The position numbers and the translations under genes are program-made. Positions 19,538 through 28,819 of a stretch of DNA of 45,665 nt are shown here, piece after piece. Source of the DNA: Ferrovibrio sp. (GTDB taxonomy: Bacteria > Pseudomonadota > Alphaproteobacteria > Ferrovibrionales > Ferrovibrionaceae); the NCBI RefSeq assembly GCF_029255545.1, contig NZ_JANLJJ010000047.1, positions 1,681 through 47,345 on the forward strand, given 5' to 3'. Positions within the stretch are counted from its first letter, which is position 1; each line of letters begins with the position of its first letter. The notes below the pieces were generated by a model. It made no database searches. It was not told the DNA's origin and was given only the letters and a program-made list of their open reading frames with translations.

Positions 19538-20485
19538 ATGGCTTTGGTGGTGAAGGAGAATACCGAGCAATCCTCTGACCTGAGCTGGCGCGACAAGCTG
19601 CGCGCCTGGTGGCATGGCGATGATTACGTCATCCATCATGAGGGCGAGGAACATGCGGTCGCGGCGGAGCCCGAGGCCGCGCCGGTGGAGGAATTGCCGC
19701 GCGAAATACCGAGCATCGCGAGCTGGACGCCGCGGCGGCGCCAGATCGTGCAGAAACTGTTTGGCGAAGGCTTCAACCAGCCCGGCGGCGAAGAGCTGAT
19801 GAAACCGCTGATCTCGCCGCTGGGCCTCAACCCCAACCTCTCGATCACCGAACTGGGCTGCGGCATGGGCGGCATGAGCCGCATGATGGCGCGCGAGAAT
19901 CTGTGGATCGATGCCTACGAGCCCGATCGCGACCTGGCCGACAGCGCCATCGACCTGGCCAAGCACCAGGGCGTGAAGCAGCGCATCAACATCAAGACCA
20001 CCCCGCTGGACGAGATCCAGTTCAAGCGCAAGAGCGTTGACGTGGTGGTGTCGAAGGACGGGCTGATGCCGGTGCAGGACAAGCGCCTGCTGCTGGCCAA
20101 GATCCGCGCCGCCATGAAGCCGGGCGGCCAGTTGATGTTCACCGATTTCCTGCTCACGGGCTCGACCGAAAGCCGTGTCTACGAGGTCTGGTGGGACCGC
20201 GAGCCGGTGAAGCCGCATCTGCTGACGCCCGAAGGCCTGCAGGCCGAGCTGGAAAGCCTGAACTTCGTCATCTGCTATATCGAGGACGTCACCGAGGAAC
20301 TGAAAGCCGCGGTGCTGGATGCGTTTGCCAAATACGCCGAGGAAGTGAAGCTCAAGGGCCGCAATGTCGACGAGAACGAGCGCGAATGGGCGATTTCGGA
20401 AGGCGAGCACTGGGCGATCCGCCTCAGCGCCATGGATGCCCATGTGATCCGGCTCTACCGCATCTATTGCCGCGTGGTGGATTGA
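19538..20485 (+). CDS. SAM-dependent methyltransferase
   Basis: A 315-residue class I methyltransferase. After an acidic N-terminal region (about 1-65), motif I is ITELGCGMGGMSR near residue 103, followed by a motif II acidic residue (IDAYEPDRDLAD), a motif IV-like VDVVVSKDGLMP and a post-core KPGGQLMFTDFLL. The arrangement resembles small-molecule methyltransferases, but the substrate is not evident. The long charged N-terminus is not part of the usual fold. It stands alone between two terminators, with atpF convergent downstream. The start codon lacks a strong ribosome binding site; a GTG a few codons downstream is possible. Confidence 0.8.
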   Translation: MALVVKENTEQSSDLSWRDKLRAWWHGDDYVIHHEGEEHAVAAEPEAAPVEELPREIPSIASWTPRRRQIVQKLFGEGFNQPGGEELMKPLISPLGLNPNLSITELGCGMGGMSRMMARENLWIDAYEPDRDLADSAIDLAKHQGVKQRINIKTTPLDEIQFKRKSVDVVVSKDGLMPVQDKRLLLAKIRAAMKPGGQLMFTDFLLTGSTESRVYEVWWDREPVKPHLLTPEGLQAELESLNFVICYIEDVTEELKAAVLDAFAKYAEEVKLKGRNVDENEREWAISEGEHWAIRLSAMDAHVIRLYRIYCRVVD

Positions 20486-20532
20486 GGCCCAGCCCAATCG
20501 GCCACAACGAAAGCCCGCGTCATATCCGGGCA

Positions 20533-20567
20533 AACAAAAAGGGCCGCAGTCATGCGGCCCTTTTTCA
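20533..20567. terminator. Bidirectional rho-independent terminator
   Basis: AAAAAGGGCCGC-AGTCAT-GCGGCCCTTTTT is a perfect 12-bp inverted repeat with A/T flanks on both sides. It serves the methyltransferase gene on plus and the F0 operon on minus. Confidence 0.92.
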
Positions 20568-20587
20568 TTGCGCGATGGAAACGCGGA

Positions 20588-21073
20588 TCAGTGCAGCCTG
20601 GCCTTGACCTCGCCGATGGCGCGGTCGATCTGGGCGGCGGCGGCGGGACCCTGCAGCGACTGGCCGAGCACCTGACCGGCGGCGGCGATCGCCACCTCGA
20701 CCGCGGTGGCGCGGACTTCCTGCAACGCCTGCTTCTCGGCCTGGGCGATCTTGTCCTCGGCCTGCTTGCGGCGACGCTCCAGGCTGGCCTTCAGATCGGC
20801 CTCGGCCTCGCGGACCAGGGTTTTCGCCTCGGCCTCGGCGGCCGCGACGATCTCCTCGGCTTCCTTCATGGCATTGCGCTGCTTGCGCTGATACTCGGCG
20901 AAGAGCTGCTGCGCCTCCTGGTGCAGCCGCTCCGCCTCGTCGAGATCCCGCTTGATCTTCGCGGCGCGCTCGTCGAGCTGGCCCAGCACCTTGCCCGGCA
21001 CCTTCAGATAGAAGATCAGGGCAAAGAACAGGACGAAGGCGACCAGCACCCAGAATGTCGGATCTTGGAACAT
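20588..21073 (-). CDS. atpF: ATP synthase F0 subunit b
   Basis: About 161 residues starting MFQDPTFWVLVAFVLFFALIF: a single N-terminal membrane helix followed by a long charged coiled coil (RDLDEAERLHQEAQQLFAEYQ...), the peripheral stalk linking F0 to F1. The start at 21073 is supported by CGGAGA upstream; the frame stays open to 21127, but that stretch lacks family features. Last gene of the F0 operon, before the bidirectional terminator. Confidence 0.95.
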   Translation of the reverse strand: MFQDPTFWVLVAFVLFFALIFYLKVPGKVLGQLDERAAKIKRDLDEAERLHQEAQQLFAEYQRKQRNAMKEAEEIVAAAEAEAKTLVREAEADLKASLERRRKQAEDKIAQAEKQALQEVRATAVEVAIAAAGQVLGQSLQGPAAAAQIDRAIGEVKARLH

Positions 21074-21089
21074 GGGGTTCTCCGATCCT

Positions 21090-21581
21090 TCAGTTCTGCT
21101 TGGCCATGGCCTGGGCCACCGCGGCATTCACCGCATCGGTGGCCGGCGCCGCGCCGCTCAGGCGCGCCACCACGTCGGAGGCGGCATCGGCGGCGACCGA
21201 GGTCAGCGAGGCAAGCGCCTGCTGCTTGGCCGCCAGGATGCGGGCTTCCGCCGTCCTGGTCTGCTCGGCGATTTCGGCATCGACCCTGGCGCGCAGGGCT
21301 GCCGCATCGGCCGAAAGCCGGGTGCGGGTTTCGCCGGCAATACCCTGGGCCCTGGCGCGAGCCTGGGCCAGGGCCTGTTCGTAGTCGGCGATGGCCTTCT
21401 CAGTCTCGCGCTTCAGCCGGGCTGCCTCTTCCAGATCGTGCTCAAGGCGCTTCTTGCGCCCGTCGACGACCTCAGCCACGCGCGGCAGAGCAACCTTCGC
21501 CATCAACACATAGAGGATGGCGAAGGTGATCAGCAGCCAGACGAGCTGCGGCAGGAAAGTGGCTGTTTCGAGCTGAGGCAT
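21090..21581 (-). CDS. ATP synthase F0 subunit b' (second b-type stalk subunit)
   Basis: 163 residues, again one N-terminal hydrophobic helix (QLVWLLITFAILYVLM) and a long helical stalk (VVDGRKKRLEHDLEEAARLKRETEKAI...). Having b and b' in a heterodimer is usual in alphaproteobacteria and photosynthetic bacteria. It begins 5 bp after the c-subunit stop and ends 16 bp before subunit b, consistent with one transcript. Confidence 0.94.
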   Translation of the reverse strand: MPQLETATFLPQLVWLLITFAILYVLMAKVALPRVAEVVDGRKKRLEHDLEEAARLKRETEKAIADYEQALAQARARAQGIAGETRTRLSADAAALRARVDAEIAEQTRTAEARILAAKQQALASLTSVAADAASDVVARLSGAAPATDAVNAAVAQAMAKQN

Positions 21582-21586
21582 TTAAC

Positions 21587-21811
21587 TCAGACGAACAGGA
21601 TCAGCAGGGCGATCAGCAGCGCGAAGATGCCGAGCGCTTCGGTCACGGCGAAGCCCAGCATCAGGTTGCCGAACAGCTTCGGGGCGGCGCCCGGGTTGCG
21701 CAGCGCGCCATTGAGGAAGTTCGCGAAAATCAGGCCCACGCCGATCGCCGCGCCGCCCATGCCGATCGCCGCAATGCCGGCACCGATCATCTTGGCAGAA
21801 GCAAGATCCAT
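21587..21811 (-). CDS. atpE: ATP synthase F0 subunit c
   Basis: A 74-residue proteolipid hairpin with two membrane helices. The polar loop is ALRNPGA and the proton-carrying carboxylate is Glu58 ([14 protein letters not shown]). The start was set at the ATG at 21811 because the AAGGA site is about 8 nt upstream of it and the family begins MDxxxAKMIGAG. The ATG at 21820 would abut the ribosome binding site. Confidence 0.96.
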   Translation of the reverse strand: MDLASAKMIGAGIAAIGMGGAAIGVGLIFANFLNGALRNPGAAPKLFGNLMLGFAVTEALGIFALLIALLILFV

Positions 21812-21868
21812 GATACTCATCCTTTCTAGGTTTGAACTGGTAGTCTGGTTGAACTGAACAAAAAACGC

Positions 21869-22633
21869 TTAGTGGTGCTCCATGTTGACCGCCTCGGCCA
21901 GGTAGAGGCAGGTCAGGATGGCGAACACATAGGCCTGCAGGAAGGCGATCAGGAATTCCAGCGCGGTCAGCGCGGTGACCATGATCAGCGGCAGGATGCC
22001 CGAAACCGACAGCGCGCCACCCATGCCGATCATCGAGACGACGAAGCCGGCGAACACCTTCAGCGTGGTATGGCCCGCCAGCATGTTGGCGCACAGACGC
22101 AGGCTGAGACTGATCGGGCGCGAGAGATACGAGATGATCTCGATCGGCACGATTACCGGGGCCAGCCACATCGGCACGCCGGCCGGCATGAAATGGGTGA
22201 AGAAATGGATGCCATTGCGGGCGATGGCAATCAGCGTGACGCCGAGGAACACCACCACGGCCAGCGCGAAGGTGACGATGATGTGGCTGGTGACCGTGAA
22301 GCTGTAGGGGATCATGCCCAGCATGTTGCTGAACAGGATGAACATGAACAGCGAGAAGATGAACGGGAAATACTGGCGGCCGTTGGGGCCGACATTCTCG
22401 CGCACCATGCCGGCGACGAATTCGTAGGACAGCTCGGCGAGCGACTGCAGGCGGCCCGGCACCAGGCTGCGCTGGCGCATGCCATAGACCATCAGCAAGG
22501 TGGCGCCGACAGTGGCCAGCACCATGAACAGCGAGGCGTTGGTGAAGGAGAAGGCCTGCAGCTGGCCGCTCTCGCCGCAAAGCGCGAGGCACTTGACCTT
22601 GAACTGTTCGAGCGGGCTATGGGACTCGGCCAC
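21869..22633 (-). CDS. atpB: ATP synthase F0 subunit a
   Basis: A 254-residue polytopic membrane protein that forms the proton half-channels. The essential arginine region is LSLRLCANMLAGHT, and the C-terminal LQAYVFAILTCLYLAEAV helix is conserved. It starts with GTG at 22633, preceded by AAAGGGG. It is between atpI and atpE, the usual order. Confidence 0.96.
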   Translation of the reverse strand: MAESHSPLEQFKVKCLALCGESGQLQAFSFTNASLFMVLATVGATLLMVYGMRQRSLVPGRLQSLAELSYEFVAGMVRENVGPNGRQYFPFIFSLFMFILFSNMLGMIPYSFTVTSHIIVTFALAVVVFLGVTLIAIARNGIHFFTHFMPAGVPMWLAPVIVPIEIISYLSRPISLSLRLCANMLAGHTTLKVFAGFVVSMIGMGGALSVSGILPLIMVTALTALEFLIAFLQAYVFAILTCLYLAEAVNMEHH

Positions 22634-22647
22634 CGTAAACCCCTTTC

Positions 22648-23049
22648 CTACTTTTTCTTCCCGGCTTCGTCAGCGGCCGCATCGGCCTGCTGTCGCGCCT
22701 GCATCACCAGTGCCGTGCGGATCGCCGACCACAAGGCCGCGGCGACGCCCAGCAGAATAAACCCGAGCAGACCCCAGGGCGCCGTACCGAACCAGCGGTC
22801 TATCCACCAGCCGATGAAGAGCGACACGACCACCGCGGCGACCATTTCGATCGCCAGCGACCAGGCCTTGCCGACCTGCTGCATCTGGCGGGGATCCGCC
22901 TCCGGCCGCTGGTCGGCTTCCGCCCCCCGGCGCCCCCGCACATCCGCCAGCTTCTGGTCCAGCCGCGCCAGATCGGCGTGGCTGTCATCCACCGGCGGCC
23001 GTGAGAGGCCGCTGCTATCCGGTTTGGGCGATCGGGTATCGTCAGCCAT
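22648..23049 (-). CDS. atpI: AtpI-like ATP synthase assembly protein
   Basis: About 133 residues from the ATG at 23049 (an ATG at 23055 is equally close to the GGAG, and the frame extends to 23082). The N-terminal half is charged and soluble; the C-terminal half has two membrane helices (SLAIEMVAAVVVSLFIGWW and PWGLLGFILLGVAAALW) with a polar D-R pair between, typical of AtpI, which assists c-ring assembly or Mg2+ supply. First gene of the F0 operon. Confidence 0.85.
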   Translation of the reverse strand: MADDTRSPKPDSSGLSRPPVDDSHADLARLDQKLADVRGRRGAEADQRPEADPRQMQQVGKAWSLAIEMVAAVVVSLFIGWWIDRWFGTAPWGLLGFILLGVAAALWSAIRTALVMQARQQADAAADEAGKKK

Positions 23050-23314
23050 GGGCATAAGCTCCGGCCTGAGGGAATCCGCCACCCCCGGAAAGCGCCGGCA
23101 CCATAGAAACCGGCTTGGTCAGCGTCAAGCCGCCCCGGGGTCGGTGATCAGTTGAGAATTACTTGCATCTGCCAAATCAAGCCCTTTGCAAACAATGGTT
23201 TTTCATGGGCTATTCGGCGCAGTCGCAATGCCGCGTTTTGCGCCCTGCCCGGCTGGGCCAGGGGTGGCCGGATACTGCGACAATCCGTCGCAGTCTGCCC
23301 GATGAGGGAGCTGA

Positions 23315-23908
23315 TCAGGCGGCAGGCGGCAGGCCTGGCGGCAGAGCGGCGCAGGGGAAATAGGTCACGTTCGGCCCGACATGGGGCGGGTGCTGCGCCT
23401 CGGTAACCGGATTGTAGTGGTAAAGCGACAGGCCCAGCATGCCCCAGGGACGGCCATCGGGCCAGCTGAGCGGCACCACCAGACGGTCGGCCGGCTTTTC
23501 CGCCCGGCCCTGCGGGATGATCGGCCGGTGCCCGACATGCACCGCCGGCTCGGTGACGATCCGGCGGTATATCGCCAGGGCGGTGGCGGCGCTGTCCGGC
23601 GGCATGAAGTCCTGCGGCTGGCGGCCGATCATGGGCTGCCCCCAGGCCTCATGCACTTTTTCGCCAGCCAGGGTGCAGATGAAACCACCATCCTCCGCCC
23701 GGTAGCGGAACATGTAGACATGCGGCAGGCAGGATTTGATCGCCGCCGGGTCGATGGCGTCCCGCGGTGCGGTCAGGCCCTGGCGCTTTTCGGCCCAGTG
23801 GCGCAGCAGCAGGCTGAACCGCGGATCGCTGAAGATCGGCCAGGTGCCGGGAGGCGCCACCAGGCCATCCCGCTCCGCAACTGACGGCAGATCTGAATAC
23901 TGCTCCAT
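23315..23908 (-). CDS. PAS_5-type protein (second of two adjacent paralogues)
   Basis: A 197-residue cytoplasmic protein that looks like one PAS_5 fold, a family largely found in alphaproteobacteria. Hallmarks are the conserved stretch with IKSCLPHVYMFRY, the CTLAGEKVHEAWG block, and the C-terminal VVPLSWPDGRPWGMLG. It has no fused kinase, cyclase or DNA-binding domain, so it may act as a small ligand-sensing or adaptor protein. It shares layout with the gene at 23988-24572 (79 bp away) and with 35588-36208. Confidence 0.78.
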   Translation of the reverse strand: MEQYSDLPSVAERDGLVAPPGTWPIFSDPRFSLLLRHWAEKRQGLTAPRDAIDPAAIKSCLPHVYMFRYRAEDGGFICTLAGEKVHEAWGQPMIGRQPQDFMPPDSAATALAIYRRIVTEPAVHVGHRPIIPQGRAEKPADRLVVPLSWPDGRPWGMLGLSLYHYNPVTEAQHPPHVGPNVTYFPCAALPPGLPPAA

Positions 23909-23987
23909 ACCGGCATCATGCTAAGCGAGCCTCACGCCAGCGTCGAGCCGGAGCCATCCGCATTCACACCCGGCAAGCCGGCGGGCT

Positions 23988-24572
23988 TCACAACGGCGGC
24001 AAATCCGGGGGCAGATCGGCGCAGGGATGCCGCCAGGCCTGGACCAGCAGCGGGGCAGCCTGCGGCTGGTCGCGCCGGCGGTCATAGCCCAGCAGGGTCA
24101 GGCCGATGGCGCCATAGGGCGCCCCGGCATCGTCGCAGAGCGGCAGCATCAGCCGGCGGGCCAGCCGGGTGCCGGGGAGATCGCTTACCGGAGTGATGCT
24201 GGATGTGCCGTGGACGATGGCCGGGATCAGGGCGACGCGCTTCAGTCGCTCGTTGACGATGCCGCCCTGCTCCGGGCCCCAGAGCTCCATCGGCGTCTTG
24301 CCCATGATGGAAAAACCCCATGCCTCGTTCAGCTTGTCGCCGGCCAGAGAACAGACCACATGGCTGCGGTCCTCACTCAGGCGGAAAATCCACAATTCCG
24401 GCAGGCAGGGAATGATCGAGGCGGGATCGACCGCGCTGCGCGGCGGCGCCAGACGATTCCCGCGCCATTCGGCCCAGCGCCGCAAGAGCAGTTGCAGCCG
24501 GGCATCGTCTATGTCGGGCCAGTGGCCGCGGACGATGTATTCGTTAGCGGCAGCATCAAACTCAACAGTCAT
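23988..24572 (-). CDS. PAS_5-type protein (first of two adjacent paralogues)
   Basis: About 194 residues from the ATG at 24572; the frame extends to 24599, overlapping the moeB-like gene by 14 bp. Family landmarks are SIIPCLPELWIFRLSED, CSLAGDKLNEAWG, and MLPLCDDAGAPYGAIGLTLLG. It is clearly paralogous to the next gene downstream but much diverged. Possible tandem duplication; ligand unknown. Confidence 0.78.
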   Translation of the reverse strand: MTVEFDAAANEYIVRGHWPDIDDARLQLLLRRWAEWRGNRLAPPRSAVDPASIIPCLPELWIFRLSEDRSHVVCSLAGDKLNEAWGFSIMGKTPMELWGPEQGGIVNERLKRVALIPAIVHGTSSITPVSDLPGTRLARRLMLPLCDDAGAPYGAIGLTLLGYDRRRDQPQAAPLLVQAWRHPCADLPPDLPPL

Positions 24573-24585
24573 GTCACGCAATCGG

Positions 24586-25350
24586 TCAGGCGCCGCCACA
24601 GGTACGGCAATGCGGGTCGCGGCGCAGTTTCACGGTACGGACATCGCCGCGCAATGCGTCATACAGTAGCAGGCGGCCGGACAGGCTCTCGCCCAGGCCA
24701 AGCAATTCCTTGACCACCTCAAGCGCCTGCAGGCTGCCCATCACGCCGCCCAGGGCGCCGAGCACGCCGGCTTCCGAACAGGCCGGCACGCTGCCCGGCG
24801 GCGGTGGCTCGGGGAAGACGCAGCGATAGCAGGGATGCGGCTCGCCCAGATGCGCCTTGAAGGTGGAGAGCTGACCGTCGAAGCGCAGCATCGCCGCCGT
24901 GACCAGCGTTTTCCTCAGGCGGTAGCAGGTATCGTTGACCAGGAAGCGCGTGTCGAAATTGTCGCTGCCATCGGCAACGAGGTCATAGGCGCCGATCAGC
25001 GCATCGGCGCTCTCGGGCGTCAGGCGCTGGGTATGCTCGATGACGCGGACATGCGGGTTGAGCGCCGACAGGGCGACTGCGGCGCTTTCGGTCTTCTTGA
25101 TGCCGAGGCGTTCGGTATTGTGCAGCACCTGGCGCTGCAGGTTGGACAGCGACACGGTATCGTCGTCGACGATGCCAATCGTGCCGACGCCCGCGGCGGC
25201 CAGATAAAGCAGCAGGGGCGAACCCAGCCCGCCGGCGCCGATCACCAGCACGCGGGAGCGCTTCAGCGCCTGCTGCCCGGCGCCGCCGATCTCGGGCAGG
25301 ATGATATGGCGGGCATAACGCTCAAGCTCGTCCTTGCCGAACACGGCCAC
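24586..25350 (-). CDS. HesA/MoeB/ThiF-family adenylyltransferase
   Basis: A 254-residue E1-like enzyme that adenylates the C-terminus of a ubiquitin-like sulfur carrier (MoaD, ThiS or CysO type). It has the ATP-binding GAGGLGSP near residues 37-44, the arginine finger region NLQRQ, DGSDNFDTRFLVND, two CxxC zinc pairs (CYRC and CRTC), and the Cys in VPACSEAGVLG. It starts with GTG at 25350, 4 bp after the cysK stop. Neighbouring cysK and an Rrf2 regulator suggest a sulfur or cysteine role rather than molybdopterin. No sulfur-carrier gene is visible nearby. Confidence 0.88.
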   Translation of the reverse strand: MAVFGKDELERYARHIILPEIGGAGQQALKRSRVLVIGAGGLGSPLLLYLAAAGVGTIGIVDDDTVSLSNLQRQVLHNTERLGIKKTESAAVALSALNPHVRVIEHTQRLTPESADALIGAYDLVADGSDNFDTRFLVNDTCYRLRKTLVTAAMLRFDGQLSTFKAHLGEPHPCYRCVFPEPPPPGSVPACSEAGVLGALGGVMGSLQALEVVKELLGLGESLSGRLLLYDALRGDVRTVKLRRDPHCRTCGGA

Positions 25351-25354
25351 GATC

Positions 25355-26335
25355 TCAGAGACCGTCGAACAGGGCGGTGGAGAGATAACGCTCGGCGAAG
25401 GACGGGATGATGACGACCACCGTCTTGCCTTCCATGCCGGGCCGCGATGCGACTTCCAGTCCGGCCGCCATCGCGGCGCCCGAGGAAATGCCGGCCGGAA
25501 TGCCTTCCAGTTTCGCCATGCGGCGCGAGGTCTCGAAGGCGGTCTCGTTGCCGATGGTGATCACCTCGTCGATCAGCGACGTGTCGAGATTTCCGGGGAT
25601 GAAGCCGGCGCCGATACCCTGGATCTTGTGCGGGCCGGCCTTGCCGGCCGAGATCATCGGGCTGTCTTCCGGCTCGACCGCCACCATGCGCAGGGATGGC
25701 TTTTTCTTCTTCAGCACGCTGCCGATGCCGGTCAGCGTGCCGCCGGTGCCGACGCCGGAGATCACCACATCGACCTTGCCGGCGGTATCGGTCCAGATTT
25801 CCTCGGCCGTGGTGTGGCGGTGGATTTCCGGATTGGCCGGATTCTCGAATTGCTGCGGCATCACCGCGCCGGGGATCTGCTTCACCAGCTCGTCGGCGCG
25901 GGCCAGCGCGCCCTTCATGCCCATGCCGGCCGGGGTGAGGTCGAGCTCGGCGCCGAGGAACCTGAGCATCTTGCGGCGCTCCAGCGACATGCTTTCCGGC
26001 ATCACCAGGATCAGGCGATAGCCCTTGGCGGCGGCGACGAAAGCCAGCGCGATGCCGGTATTGCCCGAGGTGGGCTCGACGATGGTGGCGCCGGGCCTGA
26101 GCTTGCCGGCGGCTTCCAGCGCCTCGATCATGGCGATGCCGATGCGATCCTTCACGGAACTCAGCGGATTGAAGAATTCCAGCTTGGCCAGCAGATCGGC
26201 TTTCGCTCCCGCCTCACTGGCCAGGCGGTTGATGCGCACCAGCGGCGTGGCGCCGATGGTGTCGACGATGGAGTCGTAGACCCGGCCGCGCGGCGGATTG
26301 ACCGGACGGATGGTGTTGGGGCGCGCCTGCGTCAT
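25355..26335 (-). CDS. cysK: Cysteine synthase A (O-acetylserine sulfhydrylase)
   Basis: A 326-residue PLP enzyme making cysteine from O-acetylserine and sulfide. The PLP lysine is in [11 protein letters not shown], the substrate loop is PTSGNTG, and the PLP-phosphate loop is [10 protein letters not shown]. Length is typical. Rrf2 regulator gene upstream (57 bp) and moeB-like gene immediately downstream, all on the minus strand. Confidence 0.94.
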   Translation of the reverse strand: MTQARPNTIRPVNPPRGRVYDSIVDTIGATPLVRINRLASEAGAKADLLAKLEFFNPLSSVKDRIGIAMIEALEAAGKLRPGATIVEPTSGNTGIALAFVAAAKGYRLILVMPESMSLERRKMLRFLGAELDLTPAGMGMKGALARADELVKQIPGAVMPQQFENPANPEIHRHTTAEEIWTDTAGKVDVVISGVGTGGTLTGIGSVLKKKKPSLRMVAVEPEDSPMISAGKAGPHKIQGIGAGFIPGNLDTSLIDEVITIGNETAFETSRRMAKLEGIPAGISSGAAMAAGLEVASRPGMEGKTVVVIIPSFAERYLSTALFDGL

Positions 26336-26392
26336 GATTCCTCCCGTTTTATCGGCATCGCTTCGATGATCCTGCGGTCAGGACGCAACGCT

Positions 26393-26845
26393 TCAGATGG
26401 CGAAATTATCCGCGCCTTCCAGTTCGGCGGCAAAGCCGGCGGTTTCGGCCCGGCCGCACAGGTCTTCCAGGGTGATCTTGTCGACGCGCGCCATCAGCAC
26501 GGCCTGGCATTCCTCCCAGATCGGCTGCACGGTGCGGCGGCCGAGCTCGGAACCGGCGGCAAAATCATCCTCGCCATCGGCATCCAGCTCGGAGACGATG
26601 CGCACCACCTCGCCCACCGTGATGCGGCGGCGTTCGCGCGCCAGCGTATAACCGCCGCGCGGCCCGCGCACGCCTTTCAGGATGCCGTTGCGCACCAGGT
26701 GCTGCATCACCTGTTCCAGATAGCGTTGCGGCACGCCCTGTCGCGTGGCGATATCCTTGGACTGCACCGGTTCAGGCCGCGCATGAAAGGCGATATCCAC
26801 CACCGCTTCCAGGGCGTGCATGGTACGCCGCGTGCACTTGAGCAT
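26393..26845 (-). CDS. Rrf2-family transcriptional regulator
   Basis: A 150-residue regulator with an N-terminal winged helix: MLKCTRRTMHALEAVVDIA, then VPQRYLEQVMQHLVRNGILKGVRGPRGGYTL. Unlike IscR and NsrR, it lacks the three-cysteine cluster in the C-terminal part (only one Cys in EECQAV), which resembles CymR-type Rrf2 proteins that sense cysteine status by binding CysK. The position right before cysK supports that by analogy. It is 13 bp downstream of dut. Confidence 0.88.
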   Translation of the reverse strand: MLKCTRRTMHALEAVVDIAFHARPEPVQSKDIATRQGVPQRYLEQVMQHLVRNGILKGVRGPRGGYTLARERRRITVGEVVRIVSELDADGEDDFAAGSELGRRTVQPIWEECQAVLMARVDKITLEDLCGRAETAGFAAELEGADNFAI

Positions 26846-26858
26846 TGTCGTCGTCTCC

Positions 26859-27350
26859 TCAGGCTGTCTTGGCCGCAGCGCCAGTACCGGGGCCAGTACC
26901 GGTGCCGGTCGAGCCGAAGCCGCCGGCGCCGCGCTGGGTCTGCGGCAATTCCGCCGCCTCGATCCACGCGATGCGGCTATATGCGGCGATCACCATCTGC
27001 GCGATGCGTTCGCCACGGTTGATGACAAAAGCCTTGTCGCCGTGGTTGATCAGCACCACGCCGACCTCGCCACGATAATCGGCATCGATGGTGCCGGGCG
27101 CGTTCAGCACGGTGATGCCGTGCTTGAGCGCCAGACCGGAGCGTGGCCGCACCTGCGCCTCGAAGCCCGGCGGCACCGCGATGCTGAGACCGGTCGGCAC
27201 CAGCTTGCGCTCGCCCGGCTGCAGCGTCAGCGGCTCACTGACCGCGGCCAGCAGATCGAGGCCCGCGGCATCCGCCGTGGCATAGGCCGGCAGCGGCAGG
27301 TCGGCGCCATGGGGCAGCCGTTTCAGCGGCACATGCAAAGGTGCGGTCAT
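26859..27350 (-). CDS. dut: dUTP pyrophosphatase
   Basis: A 163-residue trimeric dUTPase that hydrolyses dUTP to dUMP. All five family motifs are seen: [39 protein letters not shown] and the C-terminal [10 protein letters not shown]. The final [15 protein letters not shown] is a short low-complexity extension. The start overlaps the coaBC stop by 4 bp. Confidence 0.96.
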   Translation of the reverse strand: MTAPLHVPLKRLPHGADLPLPAYATADAAGLDLLAAVSEPLTLQPGERKLVPTGLSIAVPPGFEAQVRPRSGLALKHGITVLNAPGTIDADYRGEVGVVLINHGDKAFVINRGERIAQMVIAAYSRIAWIEAAELPQTQRGAGGFGSTGTGTGPGTGAAAKTA

Positions 27351-28690
27351 GCGGACTTGTCTTTCTTCCTGCGGGAGGCACTGAAATGCTCGGCGATGCG
27401 TTCGGCCAGGCGGGCCGCCACATCCTGCTTGCTCATGGTGGGCCAGTCTTCCACCGACGCTTTGGCTTCAACAGAGTCGCCACGCACCAGATGCACGGTG
27501 TTGCGGTCACCGCCGAAGGTGCCGCTGCCTTCCGCCACGCTGTTGGCCACGATCCAGTCGCAGCCTTTCGATTGCAGCTTCTTGCGCGCATAGGCCACCA
27601 CATTCTCGGTCTCGGCGGCGAAACCGACCACCAGCGCCGGCCGGCGCTTGGGATCGGTGGTGGCGATGGCGCGCAGGATATCCGGATTCTCGGCCAGCTT
27701 CAGGGTGGGCGGCAGATCGCCGCTTTTTTTCAGCTTCTGCGGCGCCTCCACGGCAACGCGCCAGTCGGCCACGGCGGCGGCGCAGACCACGGCATCGACC
27801 GGCAGGTTGAGGAAGCAATGCTCAAACATCTCGCGCGCCGATTCCACATGCACGGTCTTCACGCCGGGCGGATCGGGCAGGCTGACCGGGCCGCTGACCA
27901 GGGTGACCTCGGCGCCCTGGGCGGCCAGGGCGGCGGCGATGGCATGGCCCTGCTTGCCCGAGGAACGGTTGGCGATGTAGCGCACCGGGTCGATCGGCTC
28001 GTGCGTGGGGCCGGAGGTGACGATGATCCTGCGGCCTTTCAGGCCCTGGGCCAGCGGCTGCACGCTGGCCGGCGTGGGTGCAGGGCGGGCCGCCGAAACC
28101 AGCGTGAGATGGCGCGGCAGCGGCTTGCCGAGCTGTGCCTCGATGGCGGCGATGATTTCCAGCGGCTCGGCCATGCGGCCGGGACCGAATTCGCCGCAGG
28201 CCATCTCGCCGTCGTTGGGCCCGATGATGGCGACGCCATCCTTCCTGAGCTGCTCGATATTGCGCTGGGTGGCCGGATGCACCCACATGCGCACATTCAT
28301 CGCCGGCGCGACCAGGATGGGCTTGTCGGTCGCGAGCAGCAAAGTGGTGGCCATGTCATCGGCCAGACCCTGGGCCATGCGGGCGAGGATATTGGCAGTG
28401 GCCGGCGCGACCACCAGCAAATCGGCATCGCGCGAGAGTTCGATATGGCCCATCTCGGCTTCGTCGGTCAGCGAGAAGAGATTGCTCGCGACCTTCTCGC
28501 CGCTCAGGGCGGAGACGCTCATGGGGGTGACGAAATGCTCGGCCCCGCTGGTCATCGCACAGCGCACGGCGGCGCCGCGCTCGCGCAGGCGGCGGATCAG
28601 CTCAAGCGACTTGTAGGCGGCGATGCCGCCCGAAATCACCAGCAGGATGCGTTTGCCCTTGAGCAAGGTTCCCTCGGCGGTTTTTCCCAT
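27347..28690 (-). CDS. coaBC: Bifunctional phosphopantothenoylcysteine decarboxylase/synthetase
   Basis: About 447 residues from the ATG at 28690 (frame open to 28729). The N-terminal CoaC flavoprotein domain has ISGGIAAYK, the catalytic histidine in [21 protein letters not shown] and [13 protein letters not shown]. The C-terminal CoaB domain begins near [24 protein letters not shown] and carries the K-D-K region downstream. It makes 4'-phosphopantetheine for CoA. First gene of coaBC-dut-rrf2-cysK-moeB-PAS_5. Confidence 0.95.
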   Translation of the reverse strand: MGKTAEGTLLKGKRILLVISGGIAAYKSLELIRRLRERGAAVRCAMTSGAEHFVTPMSVSALSGEKVASNLFSLTDEAEMGHIELSRDADLLVVAPATANILARMAQGLADDMATTLLLATDKPILVAPAMNVRMWVHPATQRNIEQLRKDGVAIIGPNDGEMACGEFGPGRMAEPLEIIAAIEAQLGKPLPRHLTLVSAARPAPTPASVQPLAQGLKGRRIIVTSGPTHEPIDPVRYIANRSSGKQGHAIAAALAAQGAEVTLVSGPVSLPDPPGVKTVHVESAREMFEHCFLNLPVDAVVCAAAVADWRVAVEAPQKLKKSGDLPPTLKLAENPDILRAIATTDPKRRPALVVGFAAETENVVAYARKKLQSKGCDWIVANSVAEGSGTFGGDRNTVHLVRGDSVEAKASVEDWPTMSKQDVAARLAERIAEHFSASRRKKDKSA

Positions 28691-28798
28691 GCGGGTCCGG
28701 GCTGCAAGCCCGCGGACCCGGTTACGCATATATCCCAGCGCAATCGGCTATATTACGCGGATATAATGTGTTTAAGGCTAATCCACCTGCAAGAAAAC

Positions 28799-28819
28799 CA
28801 CAAGCCCCGCCGGGGTTTC
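28799..28819 (-). terminator. Terminator hairpin after SDR gene
   Basis: On the minus strand AAACCCC-GGC-GGGGCTT directly after the stop, followed by TGTGGTTTTCTT. A T-rich tail makes a rho-independent terminator plausible. The gap towards coaBC also contains AT-rich palindromic sequence (28748-28768). Confidence 0.6.
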
